Source: Pseudomonas fluorescens
Lineage (GTDB): Bacteria > Pseudomonadota > Gammaproteobacteria > Pseudomonadales > Pseudomonadaceae
Reading direction: 5' to 3'
Assembly (NCBI RefSeq): GCF_000802965.1
Contig: NZ_JSAK01000001.1
Coordinates: 175,061 to 239,060, forward strand
DNA length: 64,000 nt
The notes under the pieces are model-generated. The model saw nothing but the letters and a program-made list of their open reading frames with translations, searched no databases and was not told the origin of the DNA. The position numbers and the translations under genes were made by a program. Every line of letters starts with the position of its first letter. Positions within the stretch are counted from its first letter, which is position 1. Of this stretch, positions 45,351 to 54,177 are shown piece after piece.

Positions 45351-45615
45351 GTGACCCCGCACTCCAAACCCTCATTCAGACTCGGTCCTAGGACGCAGGC
45401 TACACGTCCTAGGACTTGGGCTACATGAATCAAGGAATGGGCCGACTTGTGACGCTTTACTGCCATCAGTAACGTTAGGCCGTCGCAATTGCTTACTGTT
45501 TTGAGCTGATGCGATGGCGTTGGTGGGATCGATCCTGGGAATTCTCGATCTGCCACGACTTCATTCAATTCTGGCGCGTCTCCTGGCCGCCCAGTTTCAA
45601 ACACGGACGTCCTTC
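45351..45615. other. Left end of the T6SS island, non-coding
   Basis: Apart from the tandem repeats at 45385-45426, I see no gene, tRNA or recognisable promoter here. A frame of 34 codons in front of the PAAR domain (from ATG 45514) could be an N-terminal extension, but PAAR proteins of this type begin at RPIIVIND, so I treat it as leader. Confidence 0.4.
45385..45426. repeat. Two tandem 21-bp repeats with palindromic core upstream of the PAAR gene
   Basis: The perfect palindrome GTCCTAGGAC occurs at 45385-45394 and again at 45406-45415. Each is followed, after three bases, by GGCTACA. The two 21-base units match at 18 positions. A 21-base period puts both palindromes on the same face of DNA, as for a pair of repressor or activator dimers. 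They lie about 190-230 bases before the PAAR start. Confidence 0.7.
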
Positions 45616-45870
45616 TTGCGCCCCATCATTGTGATCAACGACCCGACCTCTGAAGGAGGACAAGTGATTGAGGGTTCTCCCTCGACTTTCATCAATGATC
45701 TTGCAGTGGCGAGGCTCGGCGATCGCGTTTCCTGTGCCCATGGTGAATGCACCATTGTCAGTGGCGAAGAAACCCTGCAGGTCGACAACAGAGCGGTCGC
45801 TCGCGAAGGTGATTCAACCGCCTGTGGTGCGACGCTGGTTGCTACGCAAAAGGACACCGGTGTTCTCTAA
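45616..45870 (+). CDS. PAAR-domain type VI spike tip protein
   Basis: The 84-residue product is a single PAAR domain that would cap the VgrG spike. It begins RPIIVINDPTSEGGQVIEGSPS, seen as PIIVINDPTSEGG. The later blocks ARLGDRVSCAHGECTIVSGEE and VAREGDSTACGATL hold the Cys and His that bind zinc in PAAR tips (Cys-Ala-His and Cys-Gly-Ala). The start is uncertain: TTG 45616 fits the family, while ATG 45514 gives 118 residues. It is the first gene of the island. Confidence 0.85.
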   Translation: MRPIIVINDPTSEGGQVIEGSPSTFINDLAVARLGDRVSCAHGECTIVSGEETLQVDNRAVAREGDSTACGATLVATQKDTGVL

Positions 45871-45879
45871 GGACTAGAG

Positions 45880-46959
45880 ATGACAACCCGCACAAGTATT
45901 TACGATCGCATCTCTGAGCGGCGATTGGCCAAGGAGAACAGACAGCTCCAGTTTGAGGCAGTGTTTCCAACGGCCGATTTCAACGCCTCCTGCGCCAGCA
46001 TAGTCCGGGCATGGATCTGGTTGCCCTGTGGGGCATTTGATTCACCGTTACCCGCCAGTGAGCTGTCTGGCATGTTTGACGGCTTTACTCACGATTCACG
46101 CCTCATCAATGCGTGCGGACTGCGTCAACCCATCAGCCGTCTTGCGACCCCCGCTGCGGGTAGACCAGAAGTCGGGGCTCTCAATCGCTGCAGCGAGGTT
46201 CTCCACGCAGCTTTGAGTCAATGGTCAACAGCGTTGCGGGCGTCTATCGACTGGTCCAACACTCAGGTCGTGTTGTTTGTTCCAGATGCAGTGAGTGCCC
46301 TCGACTGGTTTGACCGAGTTGTGTATCTCTGGCCGCCTGAACTGTCGCCCACACGTGGTTTTGACCTACAGATGCAAGCGCCAGCGCAGTGGCTGGCAGA
46401 GTTACCTGGAAGCAGGGCCGCAGCACAATTTCTCCTGTGCCTGAGCGTCGATTCCTGGGCCTGTGAAGAACGAGTAACAGCCTGTGCGGCAGATGAGGTG
46501 GCTGGCGAAGCGGTTTGCGCGGTGTTGTTGTGTCGTCAGCCGCAACCGCTGGAACGAACGACCGTGGACCGCCCAAAACTGTTCGCTCCGATCAGTCTGG
46601 ATCACGGCTCGCACAGCCCCCAGGGATGCAACGACACTCAGGCATTTGAACAAATGATGGTGAAACTGGGTGAGCGAACAGGCATCGATCCGACGCGCGT
46701 AAATGTGCTGATCGGTGAGGGTGCGCTTGATCGCCAAAGCATCGGCCAGTTGCGTCAATACGCCTCGGATTGCTTGCCTCGTTTGGATCTCAATCAGCCC
46801 ATTCGCATCATCCCGATTGGCGCCCGATTTGGGACTGTGACAGAGCAATGGGTGCAAATAGGCTTCGCCGGACTTATCGCCAGTGCGGACTCTGATTGCG
46901 TTGTCTGGTTACTGGACCGTACTCAGCTCAACCAGCCGCAAGGTTGGCTGATTGGCTGA
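45880..46959 (+). CDS. Unknown type VI island protein with thiolase-like features
   Basis: This 359-residue protein lies between the PAAR and vgrG genes. I do not recognise a named family with confidence. Residues about 185-230 (FLLCLSVDSWACEERV followed by VAGEAVCAVLLCRQP) resemble the ketoacyl synthase segment with GGxDS and PGEGAAxLLLE, and the rest alternates strands and helices as in thiolase-fold proteins. No catalytic Cys-His-His set is evident, so it may be a degenerate fold used for binding. It has no signal peptide or membrane segment. By position it could be a loading adaptor for the effector, which is only inference. The start ATG is ten bases after the PAAR stop. Confidence 0.7.
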   Translation: MTTRTSIYDRISERRLAKENRQLQFEAVFPTADFNASCASIVRAWIWLPCGAFDSPLPASELSGMFDGFTHDSRLINACGLRQPISRLATPAAGRPEVGALNRCSEVLHAALSQWSTALRASIDWSNTQVVLFVPDAVSALDWFDRVVYLWPPELSPTRGFDLQMQAPAQWLAELPGSRAAAQFLLCLSVDSWACEERVTACAADEVAGEAVCAVLLCRQPQPLERTTVDRPKLFAPISLDHGSHSPQGCNDTQAFEQMMVKLGERTGIDPTRVNVLIGEGALDRQSIGQLRQYASDCLPRLDLNQPIRIIPIGARFGTVTEQWVQIGFAGLIASADSDCVVWLLDRTQLNQPQGWLIG

Positions 46960-46994
46960 AACTTCAAACACAACTGAAACAGGGAGTTTCAAGC

Positions 46995-49871
46995 GTGAAT
47001 TCCATTACTGACATCGCACTGGCTTCGGTTGACCCGTCGCTGAGCCAGGCCGGGCGCCTGTTGCAAATCACGACGCCGCAGGGGCAAGAACTGTATGCGC
47101 TGCGCGCCCATGCTCAGGAACGATTGGGGCGTGTGCCTCGTTACACGGTCGACGTGATCAACCAATCCACGGCATTCGACCCGGAGCAACTTATCGGTCA
47201 AGCGGTGCAATTGAGCATCAAGCTGGATGACGGCAGTCTGAGTCCCCGGCATGGCTGGATAGAAAGCGTGCGTTACCTTGGCAGTGACGGCGCTCTCGAG
47301 GACTGGCAACTGGTCTTTGCTCCCTGGTTCAGTCTGCTGGAGCATCGGATGGATTGCAGGATCTGGCAGGAAGTGAGCCTTCCCGACATCTTCGTTCAGG
47401 TGTTCCAGCACTACAGCCAAGCGCGTGATGCTTATCGCTTTGAGCTGTCACAGGAATATCCGCTGCTGTCCTATGTGACCCAGTTCAACGAAAGCGATGC
47501 CAATTTCGTGCAGCGCTGGTGCGAGCAAGAAGGTTTGTTCTGGTATGTGGAACATGAGGTGGACAGCCACTGCATCGTATTTACCGACAATATCTTGCAT
47601 CTGCCGACGCTTACCCCTGCGACCCTGCGGTTCCACACGCAACAGGCAGCAGGCCGGCTGGACAGCGTGACTCAGTGGAGCCCCGGTGTCCGATTGCTCA
47701 ATGGAACGGTGCAATCCAGCAGCAACGATTATGTCTCTCATGCCCGAGCACAGTTCACGCAAGTCCGCGCTCTGTCTGCGGCATCGGCGCCGCCCGATCT
47801 CCAGCGTTATCAATATCGGGGGCAATACGCCTGGCAGAATCATGATCGAGGCGACTGGCTCGGCCGGGTGCAGATTGAGCAGGACGAATCAGCGGCCAGA
47901 CGCATCCATGGACAAGGCGGTGTGCGACACATGCAACCGGGCCGAGGCTTCGAGCTGACACAACACCCGTTGTACGAATACAAGGCAGGTAAGGACTGCC
48001 AGTTCCTGATCATCGCCGTCGAGTTCTATGCCCAAAGCAACCTGCCAGTAGGCAAAAATCGACCCCGGCCGCCCGGTAGCCTGAAAACTCCTTTCGAACC
48101 TGAGGACGGGCGGACGCCGCCTTCCTTGGATAGCGAAGGGTTTTACCTGAACCGGTTTGAGACCCAGCGCCTGGACGTTGCCTATCGCAGCCCGTTCGAA
48201 CATGCGAAACCTGCCAATCCCGGGCCGCAGACCGCCGTCGTCGTGACCCCGAGCGGTCGCGAGGTCTTTACCGACAGCCTTAACCGGATTTGCGTGCGCT
48301 TCCATTGGGACCGGCTGGTCAAGGATGGCGAGTTGGGCTCATGCTGGTTGCGCATGATGCAAGCCAGCAGTGGCGAGGGCTGGGGCAGTGTGAACGTACC
48401 TCGCTCGGGGGAGGAGGTTGTGATCACCTTTCTCGACAATGACATCGACCGACCCTTGGTGATGGGCCAGGTCTACGGAGGACATAAGCCCGCCTGGCAC
48501 TCCAGTGGTTTGATGAGCGGCTATAGAAGCCAGGAAATCCAGGGGCGTGGGTACAACCAGTGGGTGATGGACGACTCCACCGAACAGGTTCGGACCCAGA
48601 TTCACAGCAGTCATGGGCACAGCCAGCTGAACCTTGGTTACCTGATCGACCAGCAAGGTAATCAGCGTGGTGCCTTGCGTGGCAGCGGTTTTGAGTTGCG
48701 CACGGATGCCTACGGGGCCTTGCGTGCACAACAGGGGTTGTATCTCAGCACATGGCCACGTAACAACGCTCAGGGCGGCCAGCTTGATATTCAGGAAGTC
48801 CGCAAGCAACTGACTGACGCACAAGAGCGAGTCAAGGCACTCTCCGGCTTGGCTCAGCAACACAATGCCTTGCCGATGCCGGGAGGCATCGACAGCCTTG
48901 ATCAACTGAACGCTGATACGCAAATGCGCTACGGCAGCGCAGACAAGGGCCTGGCGAGCAACGACCGGCAACTGCGCAATGGCGGCGACACGGCTGCGGC
49001 CATCAGTAGCGGCGGGCGGGGCCAGACGGCTGGCTACCACAAGCCGCTGTTGATCGCCTCGGCCCCTGCCGACATCGTCACAGCGACCCCCCAAAATACC
49101 CACCTGCACAGCGGCAAGCAGTTGACGCTCTCGACCGGCGAAGACATCAATCTCGCCAGTGGTCAGTCGTTACTGGCCAGCGTGGCACAAAGCATCAGCC
49201 TGTTCGCCCAGGCCGCAGGCGCCAAACTGTTTGCGGCCAAAGGCAAAATCGAAATACAGGCGCAGAACGATTCCATCGAACTTACCGCCCAGGACAGCGT
49301 GCGCATTACGTCCACGGCCCGTAGCGTCGAGATCGCCGCGCAGGATGAAATCCTTCTCACCAGCGGTGGTGCCTACATCCGTATCAAAGGTGGCAACATC
49401 GAAATCCACGCGCCCGGCAGCGTGGACGTCAAGGGCATGAAAAAAACCTTCAGCGGCCCGGCGCAACTCAACCGCGACAACCCGGCGTGGCCCACAGCCT
49501 CACTCAGGCAATCGCTCACATTGATGGCGGGACAAAGCAGTGCCGCGGGTTATCAGCCGTGGGCAGGCATGCCTTACAAGGTGTTCGCCGATGGCGCACC
49601 GGCGGGGACCGGCGTCATGGATGCCAGCGGCCAAATCGCCGTTGATCATCATGTGACCACCAGCCGTTACCGCATCGAGCTGGCTAACGGGGTCAAGTAC
49701 GACGTGCCGGTGGCCGGCGACTACACGGATAATCCGGACAACGCCGAACGGGCGAATCAGGGTTTTCAACGCCATTCGAGCCAGCCACATTCCGAGATCA
49801 CGCCCCCGGAGGACGCCAGTCAGTTCCGCCAGGCCTACACCCAACTGAACTCGCCGAAGCCGGAGGCTTGA
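46995..49871 (+). CDS. vgrG: Type VI spike protein VgrG with C-terminal extension
   Basis: VgrG is the trimeric spike of the type VI needle. The 958 residues comprise the gp27-like hub (about 1-380), the gp5 OB region (about 410-510, VRFHWDRL then GWGSVNVPRSGEEVVITFLD), the DUF2345 beta-helix (about 690-830, TGEDINLASGQSLLASV, then IKGGNIEIHAPGSVDVKG) and a C-terminal extension of about 110 residues (VFADGAPAGTGVMDASGQI onward). That extension looks like a small beta-sandwich of the transthyretin type seen on VgrGs that carry lipase effectors. GTG 46995 with AGGGAG at 46981-46986 is the best start. The effector gene follows after two bases. Confidence 0.92.
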   Translation: MNSITDIALASVDPSLSQAGRLLQITTPQGQELYALRAHAQERLGRVPRYTVDVINQSTAFDPEQLIGQAVQLSIKLDDGSLSPRHGWIESVRYLGSDGALEDWQLVFAPWFSLLEHRMDCRIWQEVSLPDIFVQVFQHYSQARDAYRFELSQEYPLLSYVTQFNESDANFVQRWCEQEGLFWYVEHEVDSHCIVFTDNILHLPTLTPATLRFHTQQAAGRLDSVTQWSPGVRLLNGTVQSSSNDYVSHARAQFTQVRALSAASAPPDLQRYQYRGQYAWQNHDRGDWLGRVQIEQDESAARRIHGQGGVRHMQPGRGFELTQHPLYEYKAGKDCQFLIIAVEFYAQSNLPVGKNRPRPPGSLKTPFEPEDGRTPPSLDSEGFYLNRFETQRLDVAYRSPFEHAKPANPGPQTAVVVTPSGREVFTDSLNRICVRFHWDRLVKDGELGSCWLRMMQASSGEGWGSVNVPRSGEEVVITFLDNDIDRPLVMGQVYGGHKPAWHSSGLMSGYRSQEIQGRGYNQWVMDDSTEQVRTQIHSSHGHSQLNLGYLIDQQGNQRGALRGSGFELRTDAYGALRAQQGLYLSTWPRNNAQGGQLDIQEVRKQLTDAQERVKALSGLAQQHNALPMPGGIDSLDQLNADTQMRYGSADKGLASNDRQLRNGGDTAAAISSGGRGQTAGYHKPLLIASAPADIVTATPQNTHLHSGKQLTLSTGEDINLASGQSLLASVAQSISLFAQAAGAKLFAAKGKIEIQAQNDSIELTAQDSVRITSTARSVEIAAQDEILLTSGGAYIRIKGGNIEIHAPGSVDVKGMKKTFSGPAQLNRDNPAWPTASLRQSLTLMAGQSSAAGYQPWAGMPYKVFADGAPAGTGVMDASGQIAVDHHVTTSRYRIELANGVKYDVPVAGDYTDNPDNAERANQGFQRHSSQPHSEITPPEDASQFRQAYTQLNSPKPEA

Positions 49872-49873
49872 AG

Positions 49874-51835
49874 ATGACTGCACCCTCGATCACTGTCCCG
49901 ATCGCGACGAGCAAAACCACCTCGTGCACGCTCAACCTTCCATGGTTTGTACAAAACACCGAATACCATCCGGTGCCCGCGACATTCGAACCTCTGGTGA
50001 ACGGCGAGCGTGCATTCGGCGCGGTCTATGACGCCATCCTCGCCGCCAAAAGCAGCGTGGAAATCATCTGCTGGGGCTTTCAGCCTTCGATGTATTTCAA
50101 GCGCGGGGACACCCGTTCGCTGTGCATCGGTGATCTGCTGATCAAGAAAGCCAATGAAGGTGTTCAAGTCCGAATCCTTTGCTGGTACGACACCTTGCGT
50201 GTCGCCCAGACTTCGGAAAACTCGACCCCGGGTGACAACGTTTCCAATTGGTTTGGCAAGTTCAGGCAAAACCGAAATGACGCGCAAGTCGAGTATGACA
50301 AGTTGTGGTATCGCCAGATCCGGCTCGCCTATACCGGCGCTGAAACCGGGCCGGTGGAGTTGGGGCAACGTTTTTTTCGCATGCTGAGGTGGGGTAACGA
50401 TCCCGGCCTGGGCATCAAGAATATTGAATTCGTCACTCGCGACTTTGGCTTGCTGGACCGAGCAGAAATTGCCTGGCGCCTGGCGGTGAACGCGCTGGAT
50501 GAAAATCGCGACATGACCAACAAAGTCATGAGTTCGGTGGCGATGTTTGCCGAGCCGAGTCATCACCAGAAGATGGTGCTGGTGGACTACGAAAAACCCG
50601 AGGTTGCCGTCGGTTTCGTGATGGGGCACAACACGCTGGATGCCTATTGGGACGACGATCATCACAGCCATGAACGGCATCATCCGCAATTCGGACGCAA
50701 CGGCGAGACGCCAAGGCAGGACATTTCCAGCCGTGTGTCGGGCCCGGTGCTGGAATTTCTGAATCACAATTTTTGTACTGCCTGGAAAAAAGAAACGCGC
50801 ATTGACCTGCTGGGGCCTCGTCAACACATTGCCCGGCAACTGCGCGTGCGTCCTGGGCATGGCACCCCGGTCATGGCGCAGGTACTCAGGACCCAGAGTC
50901 AGGAAAACAAGAGAGACATCGAGAAGCTCTACCTGCAGGCCGTCAACAACACGACTCAATTCATCTATATCGAGAACCAGTATTTCCGCTGGCCGCCGCT
51001 GGCGGAAAAAATCAAAAGCGTTGTGAAAAATCTTCTGGACTGGGGGCGTGATCTCGAAAAGGACGGGCCGGTGTATTTGTTCGTTGTGACGAACTCCACC
51101 AGCGAGGCCATAGGTGATGGCTCGGTCAATACATTTCGCATGCTGAAACAGTTGGGCCGCCCGGAACTGATGCCGGGCATCGCCAGGGCCGAACGGCGTG
51201 ACGATTTGCTGGCCGACATAGCCCAAGCCAAACAAGCCGAACACGTGGCCGCGGTGAATGCCCGCCTGTTCAAAGAGAAACACGACACGGGCCATGACGC
51301 ACCGGCGGCTCAGTACTACGAGATTTTGATAGAAAATCATCAGCGGGCTCGCGCCAAGGTTGCGCAGCTTGAAAAAGAGCTCCCAGAGAAGCTTCAGGCA
51401 GTGATCTCCCCCTCAGAAATCCCCGGCCTGAAAGTACACATTTGTACCTTGGTAGCACCCGATTCCCCACCCGATAACTGGATGGATGTGTATGTGCACA
51501 GCAAGTTGATGATCGTCGACGATGTATTTACCACGCTGGGCTCCGCGAACATCAATACGCGCAGTATGCAGGTGGACAGTGAGTTGAATATTTGTATTGA
51601 GGATCCTGCGGTTACTAGGCCGTTACGGGAGCATTTGTTTGGGGTGCATACGGGGGGGAGGGCGACGGGGAGTGATATTAGTGCGGTGTTTAATGCATGG
51701 GGTGATGTAATTGATGAAAATAAAGACAACAGGATGTTGAGTATTCAAAATAAAATTTCGCTTGATCTAAAGTCCCCAATTGCATCGTTGGTGGAGTTTT
51801 TGCAGGAAAGTCCAGTGAGAAAAAATTGGGACTAA
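49874..51835 (+). CDS. tle5: Phospholipase D-type type VI effector (Tle5 family)
   Basis: The 653-residue protein has two HKD motifs: His231-x-Lys233-x4-Asp238 (HQKMVLVD) and His542-x-Lys544-x4-Asp549 (HSKLMIVD), each followed by the GxxN-type segment (FVMGHN and LGSANINTRS). It belongs to the Tle5 phospholipases, such as PldA and PldB of P. aeruginosa, which cut membrane phospholipids in the periplasm of rivals. There is no signal peptide, as expected for cargo carried by VgrG. The last 240 bases shift to AT-rich codons like those of the following genes. The stop overlaps the first immunity gene. Confidence 0.92.
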   Translation: MTAPSITVPIATSKTTSCTLNLPWFVQNTEYHPVPATFEPLVNGERAFGAVYDAILAAKSSVEIICWGFQPSMYFKRGDTRSLCIGDLLIKKANEGVQVRILCWYDTLRVAQTSENSTPGDNVSNWFGKFRQNRNDAQVEYDKLWYRQIRLAYTGAETGPVELGQRFFRMLRWGNDPGLGIKNIEFVTRDFGLLDRAEIAWRLAVNALDENRDMTNKVMSSVAMFAEPSHHQKMVLVDYEKPEVAVGFVMGHNTLDAYWDDDHHSHERHHPQFGRNGETPRQDISSRVSGPVLEFLNHNFCTAWKKETRIDLLGPRQHIARQLRVRPGHGTPVMAQVLRTQSQENKRDIEKLYLQAVNNTTQFIYIENQYFRWPPLAEKIKSVVKNLLDWGRDLEKDGPVYLFVVTNSTSEAIGDGSVNTFRMLKQLGRPELMPGIARAERRDDLLADIAQAKQAEHVAAVNARLFKEKHDTGHDAPAAQYYEILIENHQRARAKVAQLEKELPEKLQAVISPSEIPGLKVHICTLVAPDSPPDNWMDVYVHSKLMIVDDVFTTLGSANINTRSMQVDSELNICIEDPAVTRPLREHLFGVHTGGRATGSDISAVFNAWGDVIDENKDNRMLSIQNKISLDLKSPIASLVEFLQESPVRKNWD

Positions 51836-52869
51836 ATAATAAAAAATTACTGACTATATTTTTTATATGGTTGTCGGTAGCTGCATGTTCAAAAAAGGAA
51901 GAAAGTATGCCGGACGCTTCGCAAATAAATTTTGCCTACAGTAGATTGGAATTTAAGTGTGTATATGAGAACGATTCTTTGCCTGCGTTAAATCAGGATG
52001 CGGACATCTTCTATCGGTATGGACTTTATCTGGAAAAGCGCAAAGGTCAGAAGGATTACAGCGACATAGCCCGCTATTATCGTATCGCGGCTGCACATGA
52101 CCATTACAAAGCCGCGACTAATTTGCAATATTTGCTGTCTACCGGTCAGGTCAGCTCTCCTGATTCCAGCAAAGAGACTATTGATCTAGTTGAGTACTTC
52201 GTGGCCAAAGGCATTCCCGGGGCTTATTACGACATGGCGCACTACCTGGAGTTGGGCTATGGCGTCAAACAGGATGTTGCTGCCTCCAGGGCCTACTTTC
52301 GGCGTGCGGCTGACTTGGGGAACCCGGATGCTCAGTATTACGTAGGCAGGCTTCTGTCCTATGTACCTAATGCATCCGAAATTATGCTGTCGATGTACAA
52401 ATGTGCTATGGAACAAGGCAATAAATTAGCGGGAAGAAATTATTCGAGTTACTCGAAAGTTACTGGGCTTTACCAACAGTCATTGCAAGGTTATCAGGTA
52501 GCAGTTCGGAATGGCGATGCCAGTAGTGCCAGTCGCCTGGCAAATGCATTTCTAGGGCCGCAAGCCTCCGATAGGCTTTATTACCTTGCTCTTGAACGAG
52601 ATGACGAACGCGTCGATCGATACAATAAAATCAGCGATTTCTTGACGCGTCACGAACACCTCGGGGCGAAAGTCCCCGACCTGGATGACATCGTCCCACT
52701 CCCTCCCGCAACCCTCCCCGAGTGGGACGGCACCTTCCAATGGAAGCGAGAGCGTGACTCCGCTGTACCCATCATTCCATCAGCAGAACTGATCGAAAAA
52801 CTCAGCGCCGAAAAAGGACTTGATCCCACCACTGGCTTGCCGCTTCCAAAACCCACCGAGAACTCCTGA
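51826..52869 (+). CDS. Sel1-repeat lipoprotein, probable Tle5 immunity protein 1
   Basis: The 347-residue product has a lipoprotein signal (KKLLTIFFIWLSVAAC) with lipid-bearing Cys21 and Ser at +2, so it should be on the outer membrane facing the periplasm. Sel1-like repeats lie between about residues 75 and 260 (IARYYRIAAAHDHYKAATNL, then YDMAHYLELGYGVKQDVAAS and YFRRAADLGNPDAQYY). Tli5 immunity proteins of P. aeruginosa are of this kind and sit next to the phospholipase gene. The start is TTG 51826, inside the end of tle5. The codon use is clearly more AT-rich than the chromosome. Confidence 0.82.
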   Translation: MGLNNKKLLTIFFIWLSVAACSKKEESMPDASQINFAYSRLEFKCVYENDSLPALNQDADIFYRYGLYLEKRKGQKDYSDIARYYRIAAAHDHYKAATNLQYLLSTGQVSSPDSSKETIDLVEYFVAKGIPGAYYDMAHYLELGYGVKQDVAASRAYFRRAADLGNPDAQYYVGRLLSYVPNASEIMLSMYKCAMEQGNKLAGRNYSSYSKVTGLYQQSLQGYQVAVRNGDASSASRLANAFLGPQASDRLYYLALERDDERVDRYNKISDFLTRHEHLGAKVPDLDDIVPLPPATLPEWDGTFQWKRERDSAVPIIPSAELIEKLSAEKGLDPTTGLPLPKPTENS

Positions 52870-52879
52870 CCTTACCGAC

Positions 52880-52890
52880 GGGGGGGGGGG
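52880..52890 (+). repeat. G11 homopolymer between the two immunity genes
   Basis: Eleven consecutive G lie 10 bases after the first immunity stop and upstream of the start of the second. Such a tract can slip during replication. Here a change would alter the leader of the second gene rather than a reading frame. It could also be an assembly length error. Confidence 0.8.
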
Positions 52891-52952
52891 CCAGTTGGGA
52901 AGTCGGAGAAAGTGAATTGGTGATGGGTAAGTCATTTTTGTCGAGTGAAAAT

Positions 52953-54011
52953 ATGCCGGGAAATGTACTAAATAATAGGGTAGGGGTGAGAAAGCTGCTA
53001 CTGGCATTTTTCAGCTTCTTAATGGTAATGGCCTGCTCAAAAAAAGAAGCGCATACGCCTGATGCCACCTCGGTGGACTTGGAGTTTAAGTGTGTATATG
53101 AGCGCGATTCGTTGTCTACATTAAACCCAGATGCGGATATTTTCTATCGGTATGGACTTTACTTGGAGACGCGTAAAGGACAGAAAGATTATGACGCGAT
53201 CGCCCGCTATTATCGTATCGCGGCTGCACACGATCATTACAAGGCCGCGACTAATCTGCAATTTCTACTGTCTACCGGTCAAGCAAGCTCTCCTGACGCC
53301 GGCAAGGAGACCATCGACCTGGTCGAGTATTATGTTGCAATGGGAATTCCCGGCGCTTACTACGACATGGCGCATTATCTGGAGTTGGGTTATGGCGTCA
53401 AACAGGATGTTGCAGCCTCAAGAGCCTATTTTCGGCGGGCGGCCGACTTGGGAAACCCGGACGCCCAATACTACATCGGTAGGCTTTTATCTTACGTACC
53501 CAATACGGCCGATATCATGCTGGAGATGTATAAGTGCTCCATGGAGCAGGGTAATCGCTCGGCGGGTGCAAGATATGCAGTTTATTCGCAAGGTTCAGAA
53601 CTATACCAAGACGCTCTGTACGGTCATCAAACAGCTGTCCGAAATGGTGATGTCACTAGCGCACATAGTCTTGCGATCGCATTTAAAGGGCCACCAGCGT
53701 CTGATGAACTTTACTATCTGGCATTACAGCAAGATGACGAACGCGTCGATAGATACAATAAAATTAGTTTTTTCCTGAGTCGTCACGAACACCTCGGAGC
53801 AAAAATCCCCGATCTGGATGACATCGTCCCACTCCCACTCCCACCCGCGACCCTCCCCGAGTGGGACGGTACCTTCCAATGGAAGCGAGAGCGTGACTCC
53901 GCTGTCCCCATCATTCCTTCAGCAGAGTTGATCGAAAAACTCAGCGCCGAAAAGGGACTAGATCCCGCTACCGGCTTGCCGCTGCCAAAAAACGCCGGGG
54001 ACTCTAATTAA
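52953..54011 (+). CDS. Sel1-repeat lipoprotein, probable Tle5 immunity protein 2
   Basis: This is a paralogue of the preceding gene, with 352 residues from ATG 52953. The lipobox FLMVMAC puts the lipid on Cys28 with Ser at +2. The repeat region and the last 50 residues (LPEWDGTFQWKRERDSA, then KLSAEKGLDPATGLPLPK) are nearly identical to the first copy, while the segment in between, about residues 205-270, is more diverged. Other starts in the same frame are TTG 52917, ATG 52923 and GTG 52986, the last giving a minimal signal peptide. Position and likeness support an immunity role against this or a related phospholipase. Confidence 0.8.
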   Translation: MPGNVLNNRVGVRKLLLAFFSFLMVMACSKKEAHTPDATSVDLEFKCVYERDSLSTLNPDADIFYRYGLYLETRKGQKDYDAIARYYRIAAAHDHYKAATNLQFLLSTGQASSPDAGKETIDLVEYYVAMGIPGAYYDMAHYLELGYGVKQDVAASRAYFRRAADLGNPDAQYYIGRLLSYVPNTADIMLEMYKCSMEQGNRSAGARYAVYSQGSELYQDALYGHQTAVRNGDVTSAHSLAIAFKGPPASDELYYLALQQDDERVDRYNKISFFLSRHEHLGAKIPDLDDIVPLPLPPATLPEWDGTFQWKRERDSAVPIIPSAELIEKLSAEKGLDPATGLPLPKNAGDSN

Positions 54012-54028
54012 TACTGTCTCGACACTAA

Positions 54029-54130
54029 CTGTAGGAGCGAGCCTGCTCGCGAAGGACGTTAACGATAACGCGTGCTTTCTGATTCAACGCGTCGCGCTTT
54101 AGACCATCGCGAGCAGGCTCGCTCTTACAG
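54029..54130. repeat. REP-type palindrome pair at right edge of the T6SS island
   Basis: Inverted arms (TGTAGGAGCGAGCCTGCTCG and its complement GCGAGCAGGCTCGCTCTTACAG) flank about 55 bases. This is another REP subfamily (GAGCCTGCTCGCGA core). It lies just beyond the last island gene and before the 3' end of the flhB-like gene. Confidence 0.8.
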
Positions 54131-54177
54131 TGGTGATCGCACCCGCCGCCGCTGACCGTAATGGGGCCTTCGAAACC

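Noticed and set aside
45514..45615. Longer PAAR protein from ATG 45514
   Set aside because: The added residues lack any known PAAR N-terminal domain; kept only as an alternative start.
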